Source: an uncultured Bacteroidales bacterium (GTDB lineage Bacteria; Bacteroidota; Bacteroidia; Bacteroidales; F082). Taken from it: DNA of 36,961 nt. The notes under the pieces were generated by a model, which worked only from the letters and a program-made list of their open reading frames with translations, was not told where the DNA came from and searched no databases. Made by a program: the position numbers and the translations under genes. How positions within the stretch are numbered: the stretch's first letter is position 1; each line of letters begins with the position of its first letter. Below are positions 14,918-22,307 of the stretch, one piece after another. The stretch lies in contig CAMJHP010000027.1 of the NCBI GenBank assembly GCA_946405575.1, positions 1-36,961 of the forward strand, given 5' to 3'.

Positions 14918-15313
14918 TCAGTCAAGCAAACCTTCAATTATCGCCACCAATTCTTTTGCTTTGGGAATCATTGGTAAAACTTCCTCTTCGGTCGTTTCAA
15001 AAAGGCAGGTGTAATCACTTTTTTCACGCATGTTTTCCAATCGGGCAAAAAGCCTTCCGTATTCAGCATCAATTTTGCCTTCTTTGACAAAGTGTTTACT
15101 GAAAAGCACCGAAACGCCTTGATGAGATTCAGCATGAAGCCCGTTCTTTATCAGCAAAGCAGTGACCGCATGAAAAACCGCGTAATACACTCGGTTGGCT
15201 AAAGTATCCCACAATTTGGCATTTTCAAGGATTGGGAATTGGTCTATCAGCCGGTGGGCTTTTTCGATTTCAAACTCCACCATGATTTTTCTTTCTTCAT
15301 CGCCAAGGCTCAT
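14918..15313 (-). CDS. HEPN-domain protein (toxin of an MNT/HEPN pair)
   Basis: A 131-residue, mostly helical protein with the HEPN signature R41-V-Y-Y-A-V-F-H48 (Rx6H), the RNase-type active site of this family. Helical segments on either side include AHRLIDQFPIL, ALLIKNGLHAE and the C-terminal KAKELVAIIEGLL. In characterised MntA/HepT systems the HEPN partner is an RNase toxin neutralised by AMP transfer from the MNT partner; that activity is inferred here. The ATG at 15313 overlaps the MNT stop by 4 bases (ATGA), so the genes are translationally coupled. The pair is flanked by direct repeats A and B. Confidence 0.85.
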   Translation of the reverse strand: MSLGDEERKIMVEFEIEKAHRLIDQFPILENAKLWDTLANRVYYAVFHAVTALLIKNGLHAESHQGVSVLFSKHFVKEGKIDAEYGRLFARLENMREKSDYTCLFETTEEEVLPMIPKAKELVAIIEGLLD

Positions 15314-15627
15314 ATCAGTACTATTTTATCGTGTTCAACATTGTGGTAAAACGGAGAAAAAGACATTTCCTCCCATTTACTCATCGTATAAAGATGGGCT
15401 GAAATCGGCACTCCAGCATCATACCCCAAGGAAATAAAAGGATAGGAATATTTGTCGAAATCGGAATAATCCTCCTTTTCTTTATTCAAAAGGATTAGCA
15501 AATCCCAGTCGGAATCAGGCCTAAAATCACCCCGTGCTCTCGAGCCATAGAGATACAAATGTCCATCAGCTGGGATGATTTCCCTGCCAAGCTGTTCGAT
15601 TTGGTTCAGTAGGTCTTTATCAGACAT
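15310..15627 (-). CDS. MNT-type nucleotidyltransferase (antitoxin of an MNT/HEPN pair)
   Basis: 105 residues from the ATG at 15627. An upstream extension to 15705 is open but passes through the promoter and direct repeat B, so it is rejected. The polymerase-beta-type motif is YGSRARGDFRPDSDWDLLIL: G28-S29 and the metal-binding pair D40 and D42. In related systems the MNT protein AMPylates the HEPN toxin and blocks it. It is the first gene of the two-gene operon, with a TATTTTTG box at 15647-15654. Confidence 0.87.
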   Translation of the reverse strand: MSDKDLLNQIEQLGREIIPADGHLYLYGSRARGDFRPDSDWDLLILLNKEKEDYSDFDKYSYPFISLGYDAGVPISAHLYTMSKWEEMSFSPFYHNVEHDKIVLI

Positions 15628-15646
15628 AGTATCCGCTTTGATACTG

Positions 15647-15654
15647 CAAAAATA
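15647..15654 (-). promoter_or_regulatory. -7 element for the MNT/HEPN operon
   Basis: The minus strand reads TATTTTTG (exact TAnnTTTG) 20 bases before the MNT ATG. The region where a -33 box should lie is inside direct repeat B, with no clear TTTG. Confidence 0.5.
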
Positions 15655-15660
15655 CACAAT

Positions 15661-15743
15661 TTCTGAAATACAGCCACTTTTTCCCGAAATTACCGCATCA
15701 GCCAAATTTGCCTTTGAAGTACTACAAATCCAAATACTCGGCT
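15661..15743. repeat. Direct repeat B, on the MNT side of the MNT/HEPN module
   Basis: The partner of repeat A, starting TTCTGAAATACAGCCAC. Next to it on the minus strand an open stretch ends LGVRRMHTVAEYLDL then TAG; copy A keeps only a poor version ending FLDL and TAA. This suggests both copies carry the end of some older gene I cannot name. Confidence 0.8.
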
Positions 15744-15821
15744 ACGGTGTGCATCCGCCGCACTCCCAACTGATCCATCTAACATAAGAGCACCTCGACC
15801 GAGCACAAAAACAAAGTATAA

Positions 15822-15852
15822 TTTGCAAAGACATGAGTTTTTTGTACTTTTG
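15822..15852 (+). promoter_or_regulatory. Bacteroidota-type promoter of the cyclophilin gene
   Basis: TTTG (15822-15825), 19 bases, then TACTTTTG (15845-15852): full consensus on the plus strand. The next plus-strand gene starts at 16031, so the transcript would have a leader of about 170 bases containing the hairpin at 15915-15983. Confidence 0.7.
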
Positions 15853-15914
15853 TGGCAATTATTGAAGCATAAGTAAATGTTCAGAATTAGAATTAATCTG
15901 CATTATTGCTTCTT

Positions 15915-15983
15915 AGCTGTAAGCTATCAGCCGTCAGCTATCAGCTTGGTAGCACTATAGCTGATGGCTGACTGCTGACGGCC
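15915..15983. repeat. Intergenic hairpin of GCTGA/TCAGC repeats
   Basis: The stretch is built of short units such as GCTATCAGCCGTCAGCTATC and its inverted form. GCCGTCAGC (15930-15938) pairs with GCTGACGGC (15974-15982), and inside it TATCAGCT (15939-15946) pairs with AGCTGATG (15959-15966), leaving a bulge. It looks like the palindromic intergenic repeats seen in many genomes and lies in the putative leader of the cyclophilin mRNA. Confidence 0.65.
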
Positions 15984-16030
15984 AAATTCTCCTACCTTAT
16001 ATGTAAACTAAACATACTCACCTACTTAAT

Positions 16031-16711
16031 ATGAAAAGGATTATAACGATTATTGCGTTTGCAACCACGATAGCGCTGTTGACCTCCTGCAAGAAAAAGG
16101 AAGTCCATGTGGTTATGGAAACCACAAAAGGCAACATAGAGCTGAAACTTTACGATGCCACGCCTTTGCATCGTGACAACTTCAAGATGCTGGTGGAGGA
16201 AGGAGCCTATGATTCACTTCTCTTCCATCGTGTGATTCGCGACTTCATGATCCAAGGCGGCGACCCGGATTCGAAACATGCCGAGCCCGGCATTCTGCTC
16301 GGTGATGGTGACAGGCCTTACACCATACCAGCTGAATTCAGGCTCGATGAAGGCATATTCCATCGTCGTGGCGTGTTGGCAGCAGCTCGCGAAGGTGACG
16401 ATGTGAATCCAGAGCAACGTAGTTCCGCAATGCAATTCTATATTGTTTGGGGAAAGGTCTTTGACGACGAGAGCTTGGACCGCGTCCAGCAACGAATTGA
16501 CAACTATACAAACGGTCGGGTAAAACTCACTCCTGAGATGCGCGAAGTGTATAAGACCATCGGAGGAACGCCACACTTAGACGGTCAATATACGGTCTTT
16601 GGCGAAGTCGTTTCCGGGCTCGATGTGGTAGATGCCATTCAACAAGTAACTACCGACACCAACGACCGACCTGTTGAAGATGTCCGAATCATTCGTGCTT
16701 ATCTTAGATGA
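16031..16711 (+). CDS. Cyclophilin-type peptidyl-prolyl isomerase, lipoprotein
   Basis: A 226-residue protein starting MKRIITIIAFATTIALLTSC; LTSC is a lipobox, so it is an envelope lipoprotein. The cyclophilin fold is shown by TTKGNIELKLYDATPLHRDNF, then FHRVIRDFMIQGGDP (the catalytic Arg/Phe/Gln block), MQFYIVWGKVF and a C-terminal YTVFGEVVSGLDVVDAI. It should speed proline cis-trans change in exported proteins. A ~30-residue insertion (SLDRVQQRIDNYTNG and following) is common in Bacteroidota versions. It appears to be a single-gene unit with its own promoter. A 42-base piece of its 3' end also occurs at 14591-14632. Confidence 0.94.
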   Translation: MKRIITIIAFATTIALLTSCKKKEVHVVMETTKGNIELKLYDATPLHRDNFKMLVEEGAYDSLLFHRVIRDFMIQGGDPDSKHAEPGILLGDGDRPYTIPAEFRLDEGIFHRRGVLAAAREGDDVNPEQRSSAMQFYIVWGKVFDDESLDRVQQRIDNYTNGRVKLTPEMREVYKTIGGTPHLDGQYTVFGEVVSGLDVVDAIQQVTTDTNDRPVEDVRIIRAYLR

Positions 16712-16718
16712 TTTTTCT

Positions 16719-16742
16719 ACGGAGATTATTAAAATTCTCCGT
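16719..16742 (+). terminator. Short hairpin after the cyclophilin gene
   Basis: ACGGAGA (16719-16725) pairs with TCTCCGT (16736-16742) with a 10-nt AT-rich loop, 8 bases after the stop. The T-tract is weak, so termination is only a possibility. Confidence 0.4.
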
Positions 16743-16831
16743 TCAAAAGTAACGAGGACTTCTTCGATTGCTACCAGATTCTCACCACAAAGGAACTTGA
16801 CTACGAACTGCTGTATGAGGCAAAGCTATAG
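16742..16831 (+). pseudogene. 3' fragment of a second AbiEii-like nucleotidyltransferase gene
   Basis: In the frame ending at TAG 16829-16831 the plus strand reads NEDFFDCYQILTTKELDYE and then LLYEAKL. This resembles KDFFDVYQIMTRQNIDAEIL of the intact AbiEii next door, on the opposite strand. There is no start or N-terminal domain, so this is the remnant of another AbiEii-like gene. It converges on and overlaps the last 6 bases of the intact gene. Confidence 0.65.
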
Positions 16832-17695
16832 TTTTTCCCAATACGGTTGCAACCTCTCTCTAATGAGAGTACCAACTATGACAAATGGCAGAGACTCGCC
16901 AAACTTTATCCTTCTGAGGAACCCTTCCCAATACAAGTTGCGGTTGGCATCGGTATAGAACTCCTCGGTAAACAGAGGATGATTCTCCACATACTTCGTG
17001 TTGCGGTTAGCAAAGGTTGCCTTGATGGCCTCGCCAAGGATTTCGGCATCGATATTCTGTCTCGTCATGATTTGGTACACGTCAAAGAAGTCTTTCATGC
17101 GGCTGTTACCTAACGACAGTGAAATCATCGCCTGAAACTTCTCGGCCACGACGGTTTCCAATGAGTAGGCCAAGATGGTTGTGCCAGGTACCGTATCGAT
17201 TAAAGCCGGAAACACCAGCTGCTGAGGGTATGGGGTAATCACATCGCCAAATCCCACATCCATCGAAATGCGTTGCTGTACCGTGTCCAGATGAGCCTTG
17301 AGCGAAACGCGCACACCATGGTATTCCTTGGTGATAGCAATCTCGCCCGTCTCTATCGTGTCGCTGTCAAACGTGACGCCATCCTCGGCACAGGCTATCT
17401 GGCAAATCTCACTGAATATGCCCTTGATGTTCTCAGCATCGTTGCTGATGCGCCTTGCCATGAAGTCGATATCCAAGGTGGGACGCGCCTGAAACCCGTC
17501 GTGGGCATAGAGCAGCGCGCCACCTTTCAGTATAAACCTGTCCTTGTATTCGCTGACCGACAGCCTGTACAGCAGACGTTCTTGGAAATAGCGTGAGAGC
17601 AGCAGCTGGGAGCTGTATTGCTCATCTCGTGAGATATTAAGCAAGCGTTCCTTGACAGACTTGCCATAGTTGCTGAGGTTCTTTTTCTTTGCCAT
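16826..17695 (-). CDS. AbiEii/AbiGii-family nucleotidyltransferase toxin
   Basis: A 289-residue protein of the AbiE type IV toxin-antitoxin family. The active-site block is ILKGGALLYAHDGFQARPTL then DIDF: LKGG at 56-59, R71, T73 and the metal-binding pair D75/D77. Later motifs SLETVVAEKFQAMISL and NSRMKDFFDVYQI also fit the family. The toxin transfers nucleotides to an RNA or protein target and stops growth, giving abortive infection in some hosts; the target is not known here. It begins 5 bases after the antitoxin gene ends, in one operon. Its 3' end faces the fragment of a related gene at 16742-16831. Confidence 0.9.
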   Translation of the reverse strand: MAKKKNLSNYGKSVKERLLNISRDEQYSSQLLLSRYFQERLLYRLSVSEYKDRFILKGGALLYAHDGFQARPTLDIDFMARRISNDAENIKGIFSEICQIACAEDGVTFDSDTIETGEIAITKEYHGVRVSLKAHLDTVQQRISMDVGFGDVITPYPQQLVFPALIDTVPGTTILAYSLETVVAEKFQAMISLSLGNSRMKDFFDVYQIMTRQNIDAEILGEAIKATFANRNTKYVENHPLFTEEFYTDANRNLYWEGFLRRIKFGESLPFVIVGTLIRERLQPYWEKL

Positions 17696-17700
17696 AACAG

Positions 17701-18276
17701 TTATACCATGTATTTAACGAGTTCATCCGTGCGCTTACCGATGCGCATGGCGCTTGCATAGGAGTAAAGCTTTGTGATGTCGCAATCCTTTCGCGAGAGA
17801 TAGTTGCGGAATATCTCAGAGCTAACATCAATTCCCACGCGGTTGCGGTACTTGATAGCATCGCAAACCGACTTCTCTAGGTCATAGATTTTCACTGTAA
17901 AGCCTTCTATGACAGCCTCAGTCACGCCAAGTTCAAAAACCTTACTGCTGAGGTAGAAGAGTTCTATTGGTGGGTAATCCGGCAGAACCACCTTACGGCT
18001 GCGTTCGATAGCGATGCAATAGGAAACGGGTATCTGTGTGCTCAGTCCATAATACGACCAGGCTGAATACATGCACAACACGCCGCCAGGCACGAGTCGT
18101 TCGACGTCAACCATAGGTTTGGCCAGCCCTTCGTTAAGCGCATAGATTCCTTGGCGCACCCGTATGATAGTCCCTTTCTCGGCTTCATAAAGAAGCTGGT
18201 TGTATAGGTTTTTCTCCTTGGCCTCTGCCGAAGAGATATACCCCCCATTCTGGTTTATATACTCTTTGATGTCCAC
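17701..18276 (-). CDS. AbiEi-type antitoxin and transcriptional autoregulator
   Basis: 191 residues starting from a GTG at 18276. The N-terminal winged helix-turn-helix region includes GGYISSAEAKEKNLYNQLLY and IIRVRQGIYAL. The C-terminal part contains GFTVKIYDLEKSVCDAIKYR and ends KRTDELVKYMV. Members of this family neutralise the AbiEii toxin and repress their own promoter by binding inverted repeats. Consistent with that, a 26-nt inverted repeat (18304-18329) directly joins the -7 box upstream. First gene of the two-gene operon. Confidence 0.87.
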   Translation of the reverse strand: MDIKEYINQNGGYISSAEAKEKNLYNQLLYEAEKGTIIRVRQGIYALNEGLAKPMVDVERLVPGGVLCMYSAWSYYGLSTQIPVSYCIAIERSRKVVLPDYPPIELFYLSSKVFELGVTEAVIEGFTVKIYDLEKSVCDAIKYRNRVGIDVSSEIFRNYLSRKDCDITKLYSYASAMRIGKRTDELVKYMV

Positions 18277-18297
18277 TTTTTCTCAATTAACTTGCTG

Positions 18298-18329
18298 CAA
18301 AAATACTGCATTTTTTCAAAAGTGCAGTA
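18298..18329 (-). promoter_or_regulatory. -7 box and inverted-repeat operator of the AbiE operon
   Basis: The minus strand has TATTTTTG (18298-18305) about 22 bases before the GTG. Immediately upstream lies an inverted repeat with arms TACTGCA and TGCAGTA and a nearly self-complementary T/A-rich centre (18304-18329). It overlaps the region between the -7 and -33 boxes, where a bound antitoxin would block RNA polymerase. Confidence 0.65.
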
Positions 18330-18418
18330 GATTTGTAGGAAGTTTTTTGCATCTTCACCTTCAAATCCTCAAATTCAGTTTGACTACTTTTCCCAGCAAA
18401 ACACAAAACATCTTCGTT

Positions 18419-19036
18419 TCAATCACCAAGTCCAAAGAGCTTCCCAAGCAACACGAAAACAAATAGATCAATTAAAAACAGAAGTGTTCCTCCTCGATGT
18501 ATTTCAAGAATATCATTGGCGATTAGGATGATGTCAACAATTAAAATAACTGCTATTATCAAAACGATTCTAAACACACCCCAAAACTCATCACCACCTT
18601 TGCCTTTATTACTATTAACTCCATTATTACCATTTTGCGCTTTATTTGAATTTGAGCTGACTGTTTGAAAAGTAATCGTTCCAGTAGAAGCACTTTTTGA
18701 CTTGACAACATTCGATTCATCCAAGACTTCAATACCCTCTCGTGCTTTCTCGTTATTTGGTTCAACTGCTAGTAACGCATATAACGTCGCCTTTGCTTTA
18801 TCTGTTTTTCCCAACTTCTCGTAAGCTTCAGAAAGCAATAAATAAGCTTTCTCAAAACGTTTGTCAGTTTCAATGGCTGCCTGAAAGTATTCCATGGCTT
18901 CAACAAATCTTCCTGCTACCAAAGATTTCTCGCCTTTTTCACAGTAATCAGCCACAGAAACGCTGGGATGATTGCTATTTTGAGCTTCTGCTGTTTGAGC
19001 TGTTTTATTCGAAAACCATTTTGAAAATATGCTCAT
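18419..19036 (-). CDS. TPR-containing membrane protein, 205 residues (last operon gene)
   Basis: N-terminal residues 1-100 contain tetratricopeptide-like repeats: DYCEKGEKSLVAGRFVEAMEY, then AYLLLSEAYEKLGKTDKAK. After a Ser/Asn/Gly-rich linker there are two hydrophobic stretches at the C-terminus (VLIIAVILIVDIILIA and LLFLIDLFVFVLLG), so it is probably anchored in the membrane with the TPR part in the cytosol. The N-terminus MSIFSKWFSN and the DYC-G-F-AMEYFQAA pattern match the next gene upstream, so the two are paralogues. It is the last gene of the 18-gene operon, 6 bases after its neighbour. Function unknown; TPR modules usually bind partner proteins. Confidence 0.8.
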   Translation of the reverse strand: MSIFSKWFSNKTAQTAEAQNSNHPSVSVADYCEKGEKSLVAGRFVEAMEYFQAAIETDKRFEKAYLLLSEAYEKLGKTDKAKATLYALLAVEPNNEKAREGIEVLDESNVVKSKSASTGTITFQTVSSNSNKAQNGNNGVNSNKGKGGDEFWGVFRIVLIIAVILIVDIILIANDILEIHRGGTLLFLIDLFVFVLLGKLFGLGD

Positions 19037-19042
19037 AACTCG

Positions 19043-20347
19043 TTATCGTTTATTACCGCCTTCTTCAAAAAAGATGAATAGTATCAATCCTGCAATCCCA
19101 AGCAAAATATACAACATGACTTCCGTAAAAAGGATGAATAAAGTTATAACAGCCGCAGCTCCAATCGCAATACCAATGAACTTCCTTTTGTTCTTATCAT
19201 TCTCTTTCTTCCGATTCTTCGCTCCTTGAATCTCATTATTGCACCACTTATTTCCGGGTTCACCCATCAACGCTACAATTTGCGAACGAAGAGATCTTTC
19301 CTTGATCGAAGCTTCATCCGAAACCACGTATGATTTCATGCCATCCTTTTTCTTTCTAATCAAATTCGCTTCAATCAACTCTCTATACAGCAGCTGAAGT
19401 TTATCTCTGATAGCATTTCCCCTCAGCTGGGCATACTTGTTTGATAGATTCTTCTTTGGGTCAAGGGTTGTAATATTGTCTTCTAATTCTTTCAGTCTAA
19501 CAAGAACATCATCCGCGTAACCATAGATTCCATTAACCTCAACAACATTGTCATTACAGACTTCGCCATACTCAACAAGCATTTGGTTAATTATCGCCTC
19601 ATTCTTGCTTGTTTGAAAAGGCCTCATGTCCGTTTTTCTGTGCAAATAGAAATCCAGAGCTTTAATACTTTCCTCTATGCTATTCAGCTCTTTTAATGTT
19701 TCTGGACAGAAAGTATAACCCGCTTCTGCTTTTATTAAGCCCTCTTTACACGACGTGCTGTATTGTTTATATAACTTGTCAATAACCGATTGTATTTGAG
19801 ATGGTTTTGAGCAGTATTGGTTGAAAACTCCATCCTTGATTTTGTCAAAATCTGTTTCTTTCTTACCCAAGCTTCTCTCCAACTCATGAATGCTTCTTTC
19901 GCTTTCCAATAAAACGGCATCGTCTTTATTCGAAAACCTCCCTAATTTTAAACCAAATTCGTCCGTTTCAACAACCAACATGGTATATATTGAATTCATA
20001 TACCGTTTCATTTCATTCTCCAATTGGATATCCGGTGAAAGTCCTGTTGTACTTTGTGCGGGACTCTTTGCCGTCAGTTCATTCAGCTTTTTCGATATTA
20101 CTGTTGCCTTGTCTGTCTTGCCCATCATCTCATAGATGTTCATCATCCCACGCAATGCAACAATATTGTCGCTATCTATTTCAGTCGCTGCCTGATAATA
20201 CTCCAAAGCCTGCAACAGCTTTCCGCCATCCAATAACTTTTGCCCTTGCTTGCAATAATCCGCTGCCGTAGCCATAGGCTTTGGTGAAGAAGAGACTTCT
20301 GAAGGCTGCTGCTCATCTTTGGAAAACAGATTTGAAAGCCAACTCAT
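19043..20347 (-). CDS. TPR-containing membrane protein, 434 residues
   Basis: A paralogue of the following gene in its first ~90 residues (MSWLSNLFSK, then DYCKQGQKLLDGGKLLQALEY and NIYEMMGKTDKA). The middle 300 residues are helical with no motif I recognise, and include two similar blocks around LEESIKALDFYLHRKTDMRP-like and LKELEDNITTLDPKK-like segments. The C-terminus has two adjacent hydrophobic stretches (IGIAIGAAAVITLFILF and VMLYILLGIAGLILFIFF), suggesting a membrane hairpin. It starts 2 bases after the zinc-protein gene stops. Likely an adaptor of the operon's system at the membrane; the specific role is unknown. Confidence 0.78.
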   Translation of the reverse strand: MSWLSNLFSKDEQQPSEVSSSPKPMATAADYCKQGQKLLDGGKLLQALEYYQAATEIDSDNIVALRGMMNIYEMMGKTDKATVISKKLNELTAKSPAQSTTGLSPDIQLENEMKRYMNSIYTMLVVETDEFGLKLGRFSNKDDAVLLESERSIHELERSLGKKETDFDKIKDGVFNQYCSKPSQIQSVIDKLYKQYSTSCKEGLIKAEAGYTFCPETLKELNSIEESIKALDFYLHRKTDMRPFQTSKNEAIINQMLVEYGEVCNDNVVEVNGIYGYADDVLVRLKELEDNITTLDPKKNLSNKYAQLRGNAIRDKLQLLYRELIEANLIRKKKDGMKSYVVSDEASIKERSLRSQIVALMGEPGNKWCNNEIQGAKNRKKENDKNKRKFIGIAIGAAAVITLFILFTEVMLYILLGIAGLILFIFFEEGGNKR

Positions 20348-20349
20348 TG

Positions 20350-20718
20350 TCAGAATTCTCCTCCCTTCAAATCGATTGATTCAACTTCGGTGACAAGTCC
20401 ACTGGTGCCGCATTTCGGGCAAACGACTTCTCTTTCTCCATACCAACACACAATGCTCCCGCATTTTCCGCATGTATAGAAACGCTTTTCCTCGCAATAC
20501 GGACAACCAGGATATTCATCATCAAGCACAACGGAGCCATGAACACTCTTTGTGTCATACCCCTCTCGATGGGCTTGCTCAGCATTAACCTTGAATGCCC
20601 AAACAAACACGTATTGATTGTGCCTGCTGTCAACTCTGTCAACTGTAATTCCGAAAGGCTTCTTGCACCTGGAACATACGCCCATCGTTACAAATGCTTC
20701 TTCTGTTAGTTTTCGCAT
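20350..20718 (-). CDS. TerY-C-like zinc-binding protein
   Basis: A 122-residue protein with cysteine pairs at C15/C18, C72/C75, C83/C86 and C100/C103, plus C91. The run GCPYCEEKRFYTCGKCGSIVC and then VCPKCG resembles the TerY-C metal-binding domain usually fused to, or encoded beside, TerY-type vWA proteins. Here it is a separate gene in the same operon as a vWA protein, kinase and PP2C phosphatase, which supports the assignment. It probably binds two zinc ions and docks a partner. Gaps: 12 bases to the previous gene, 2 to the next. Recognition is from motif pattern and context, not a search. Confidence 0.72.
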   Translation of the reverse strand: MRKLTEEAFVTMGVCSRCKKPFGITVDRVDSRHNQYVFVWAFKVNAEQAHREGYDTKSVHGSVVLDDEYPGCPYCEEKRFYTCGKCGSIVCWYGEREVVCPKCGTSGLVTEVESIDLKGGEF

Positions 20719-20730
20719 AAAACTTTCCTA

Positions 20731-21483
20731 TCAATCATATAAACGCTCTTGAACGATGCGAATTTTACTTACTTTTTCTATTGGCATAGGCATTGAAATA
20801 TAACAAGATTCCTCTGAATGACCAGGAAACAATTCTCCATCGTGTTCAAGCCACCATTGTTCGTACCCCCACAAACTCTCTATGGTTTTCACTTTGTTTT
20901 TATCATTGTATACCATCAAATCAATCCCAACATCTTTGACATTCTTCTTGATTTTACCATTAATCTCAAAATTAATGTAAAAACTACAATTATCACAAAT
21001 ATCAAAAGACAAATTGGTCAATTCCAAGCCAGTTTCTGCTTTCATATCATTAACGAATTCAGTTTTACTAAGTAAAAAATCAGCCTTTTCTTTATCTGTT
21101 ACCAATACAACTGGTTCTTCTTTGTTTGGTAATATTGTTTGCTGCTTTATTTCACCAGAAACAGCATCTTCAGGCATTTGTATTTCCCTTATCCAACCCA
21201 ATCCAAATGCAATTGATTGAAAAACAAGTGAAACATAGTCTGGTTGAAACCCTGTTTTTGCAACGAATCTATTACACAGGTTCTCGCTCTGTTCGTTCCA
21301 AACGCCAATTGCAAGCATCTGCTTCAAATAGCCATCTTTAATCACCGAATTCAGAATATACTTCAATAGAGGAATCGTGTCAAAAGCCCCATAATCAGAC
21401 AACATATTAATAAAGTTATCATTATTGACGACTTCAATACCATTGTCATCAATAACTTTTTTTACCGCATCTTGAATACCCAT
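20731..21483 (-). CDS. Unknown protein with operon-specific N-terminal domain (250 residues)
   Basis: I do not recognise the family. Residues 1-100 are a domain shared with the next gene upstream (21496-22275) and, more distantly, with the 480-residue protein at 33112-34554. Shared positions include NMLSDYGAFDTIPLLKYIL, VIKDGYLKQMLAIG, SENLCNRFVAKTGFQPDYVS and FQSIAFGLG. The C-terminal ~110 residues look like beta strands (FYINFEINGKIKK, IDLMVYNDKNKVKTIE) and also match the paralogue. No signal peptide or membrane segment, so probably cytosolic. It ends 12 bases before the zinc-protein gene. The domain may be a protein-interaction module common to the system. Confidence 0.75.
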   Translation of the reverse strand: MGIQDAVKKVIDDNGIEVVNNDNFINMLSDYGAFDTIPLLKYILNSVIKDGYLKQMLAIGVWNEQSENLCNRFVAKTGFQPDYVSLVFQSIAFGLGWIREIQMPEDAVSGEIKQQTILPNKEEPVVLVTDKEKADFLLSKTEFVNDMKAETGLELTNLSFDICDNCSFYINFEINGKIKKNVKDVGIDLMVYNDKNKVKTIESLWGYEQWWLEHDGELFPGHSEESCYISMPMPIEKVSKIRIVQERLYD

Positions 21484-21495
21484 AATATACTCGAT

Positions 21496-22275
21496 TTAAT
21501 ATGATTTTTCCCAATAAACAACAATTTTTCCAATATTTCCAATATGACCAAAGTATTCCTCGCGTAATGGATCACTACTCACTACATCAAAAGTTCGTTT
21601 GCTTTTTTCTTTATATGCCAATTCGGTTTTCAATATCCTACCACTCCTATCATAAAAAACGACTTTGAATTGTATGCATTCATATCTAATAGTAATTTTA
21701 CCCTCAATCTCAAATATCAAATCCACTTTGCTACCATTCATATACACTTCATAAATACTAGATATTTTTATATCAACGCCTAACTCTTTTTTCCAATCCC
21801 CTTTAATCTCAATTATAGAGTCTAGGTACTCTTCTGCCAAATCTTTATACTTTAGGAATGAATCATTATCCAATTTGACTAAATCATCATGCCTTAACAC
21901 CAACTGCCCGACTTTGGACTTAATCTGATTATCGTTGCTATTTTGAAAAGTAGATGAAGATTGTATTGAATCAATCGAAGACAAATAGCCCAGTCCAAAT
22001 GCCAAACTCTGAAAAACCATCGAAACATAATCGCTTTGGAAACCAGTCGTAGCAACGAACTGATTGCAAAGGTTTTCACTTTGCGTGTTCCAATCTCCAA
22101 TAGCAAGCAACTTTTGTGCATAACCATCTGCAATAACTGCCCTTAAAATGTATTTCGACGCAGGTATTGAGTCAAATGCTCTGAAGTCACTCAAAATATT
22201 GACTAAACGGACATCCGTGACGATTTGTTTACCGTCCGTTTCAACGATATTTCTAATTGCTTTGTGTAATTCCAT
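21496..22275 (-). CDS. Unknown protein, paralogue of the 250-residue protein (259 residues)
   Basis: Same layout as its downstream neighbour: N-terminal domain with NILSDFRAFDSIPASKYIL, VIADGYAQKLLAIGDWN, SENLCNQFVATTGFQSDYVS and FQSLAFGLGYL, a variable middle, then a beta-rich C-terminal half (LIFEIEGKITIRYECIQFKV, FYDRSGRILKTELAY). The two probably arose by tandem duplication. No catalytic motif or membrane segment is visible. Gaps: 32 bases from the 420-residue gene upstream and 12 to the next. Confidence 0.75.
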   Translation of the reverse strand: MELHKAIRNIVETDGKQIVTDVRLVNILSDFRAFDSIPASKYILRAVIADGYAQKLLAIGDWNTQSENLCNQFVATTGFQSDYVSMVFQSLAFGLGYLSSIDSIQSSSTFQNSNDNQIKSKVGQLVLRHDDLVKLDNDSFLKYKDLAEEYLDSIIEIKGDWKKELGVDIKISSIYEVYMNGSKVDLIFEIEGKITIRYECIQFKVVFYDRSGRILKTELAYKEKSKRTFDVVSSDPLREEYFGHIGNIGKIVVYWEKSY

Positions 22276-22307
22276 ATATATATAATTATTTGAAGTTCAA
22301 TTATTTA

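Noticed and set aside
15628..15705. Upstream extension of the MNT gene
   Set aside because: Passes through the TATTTTTG promoter box and direct repeat B; the ATG at 15627 fits the family.
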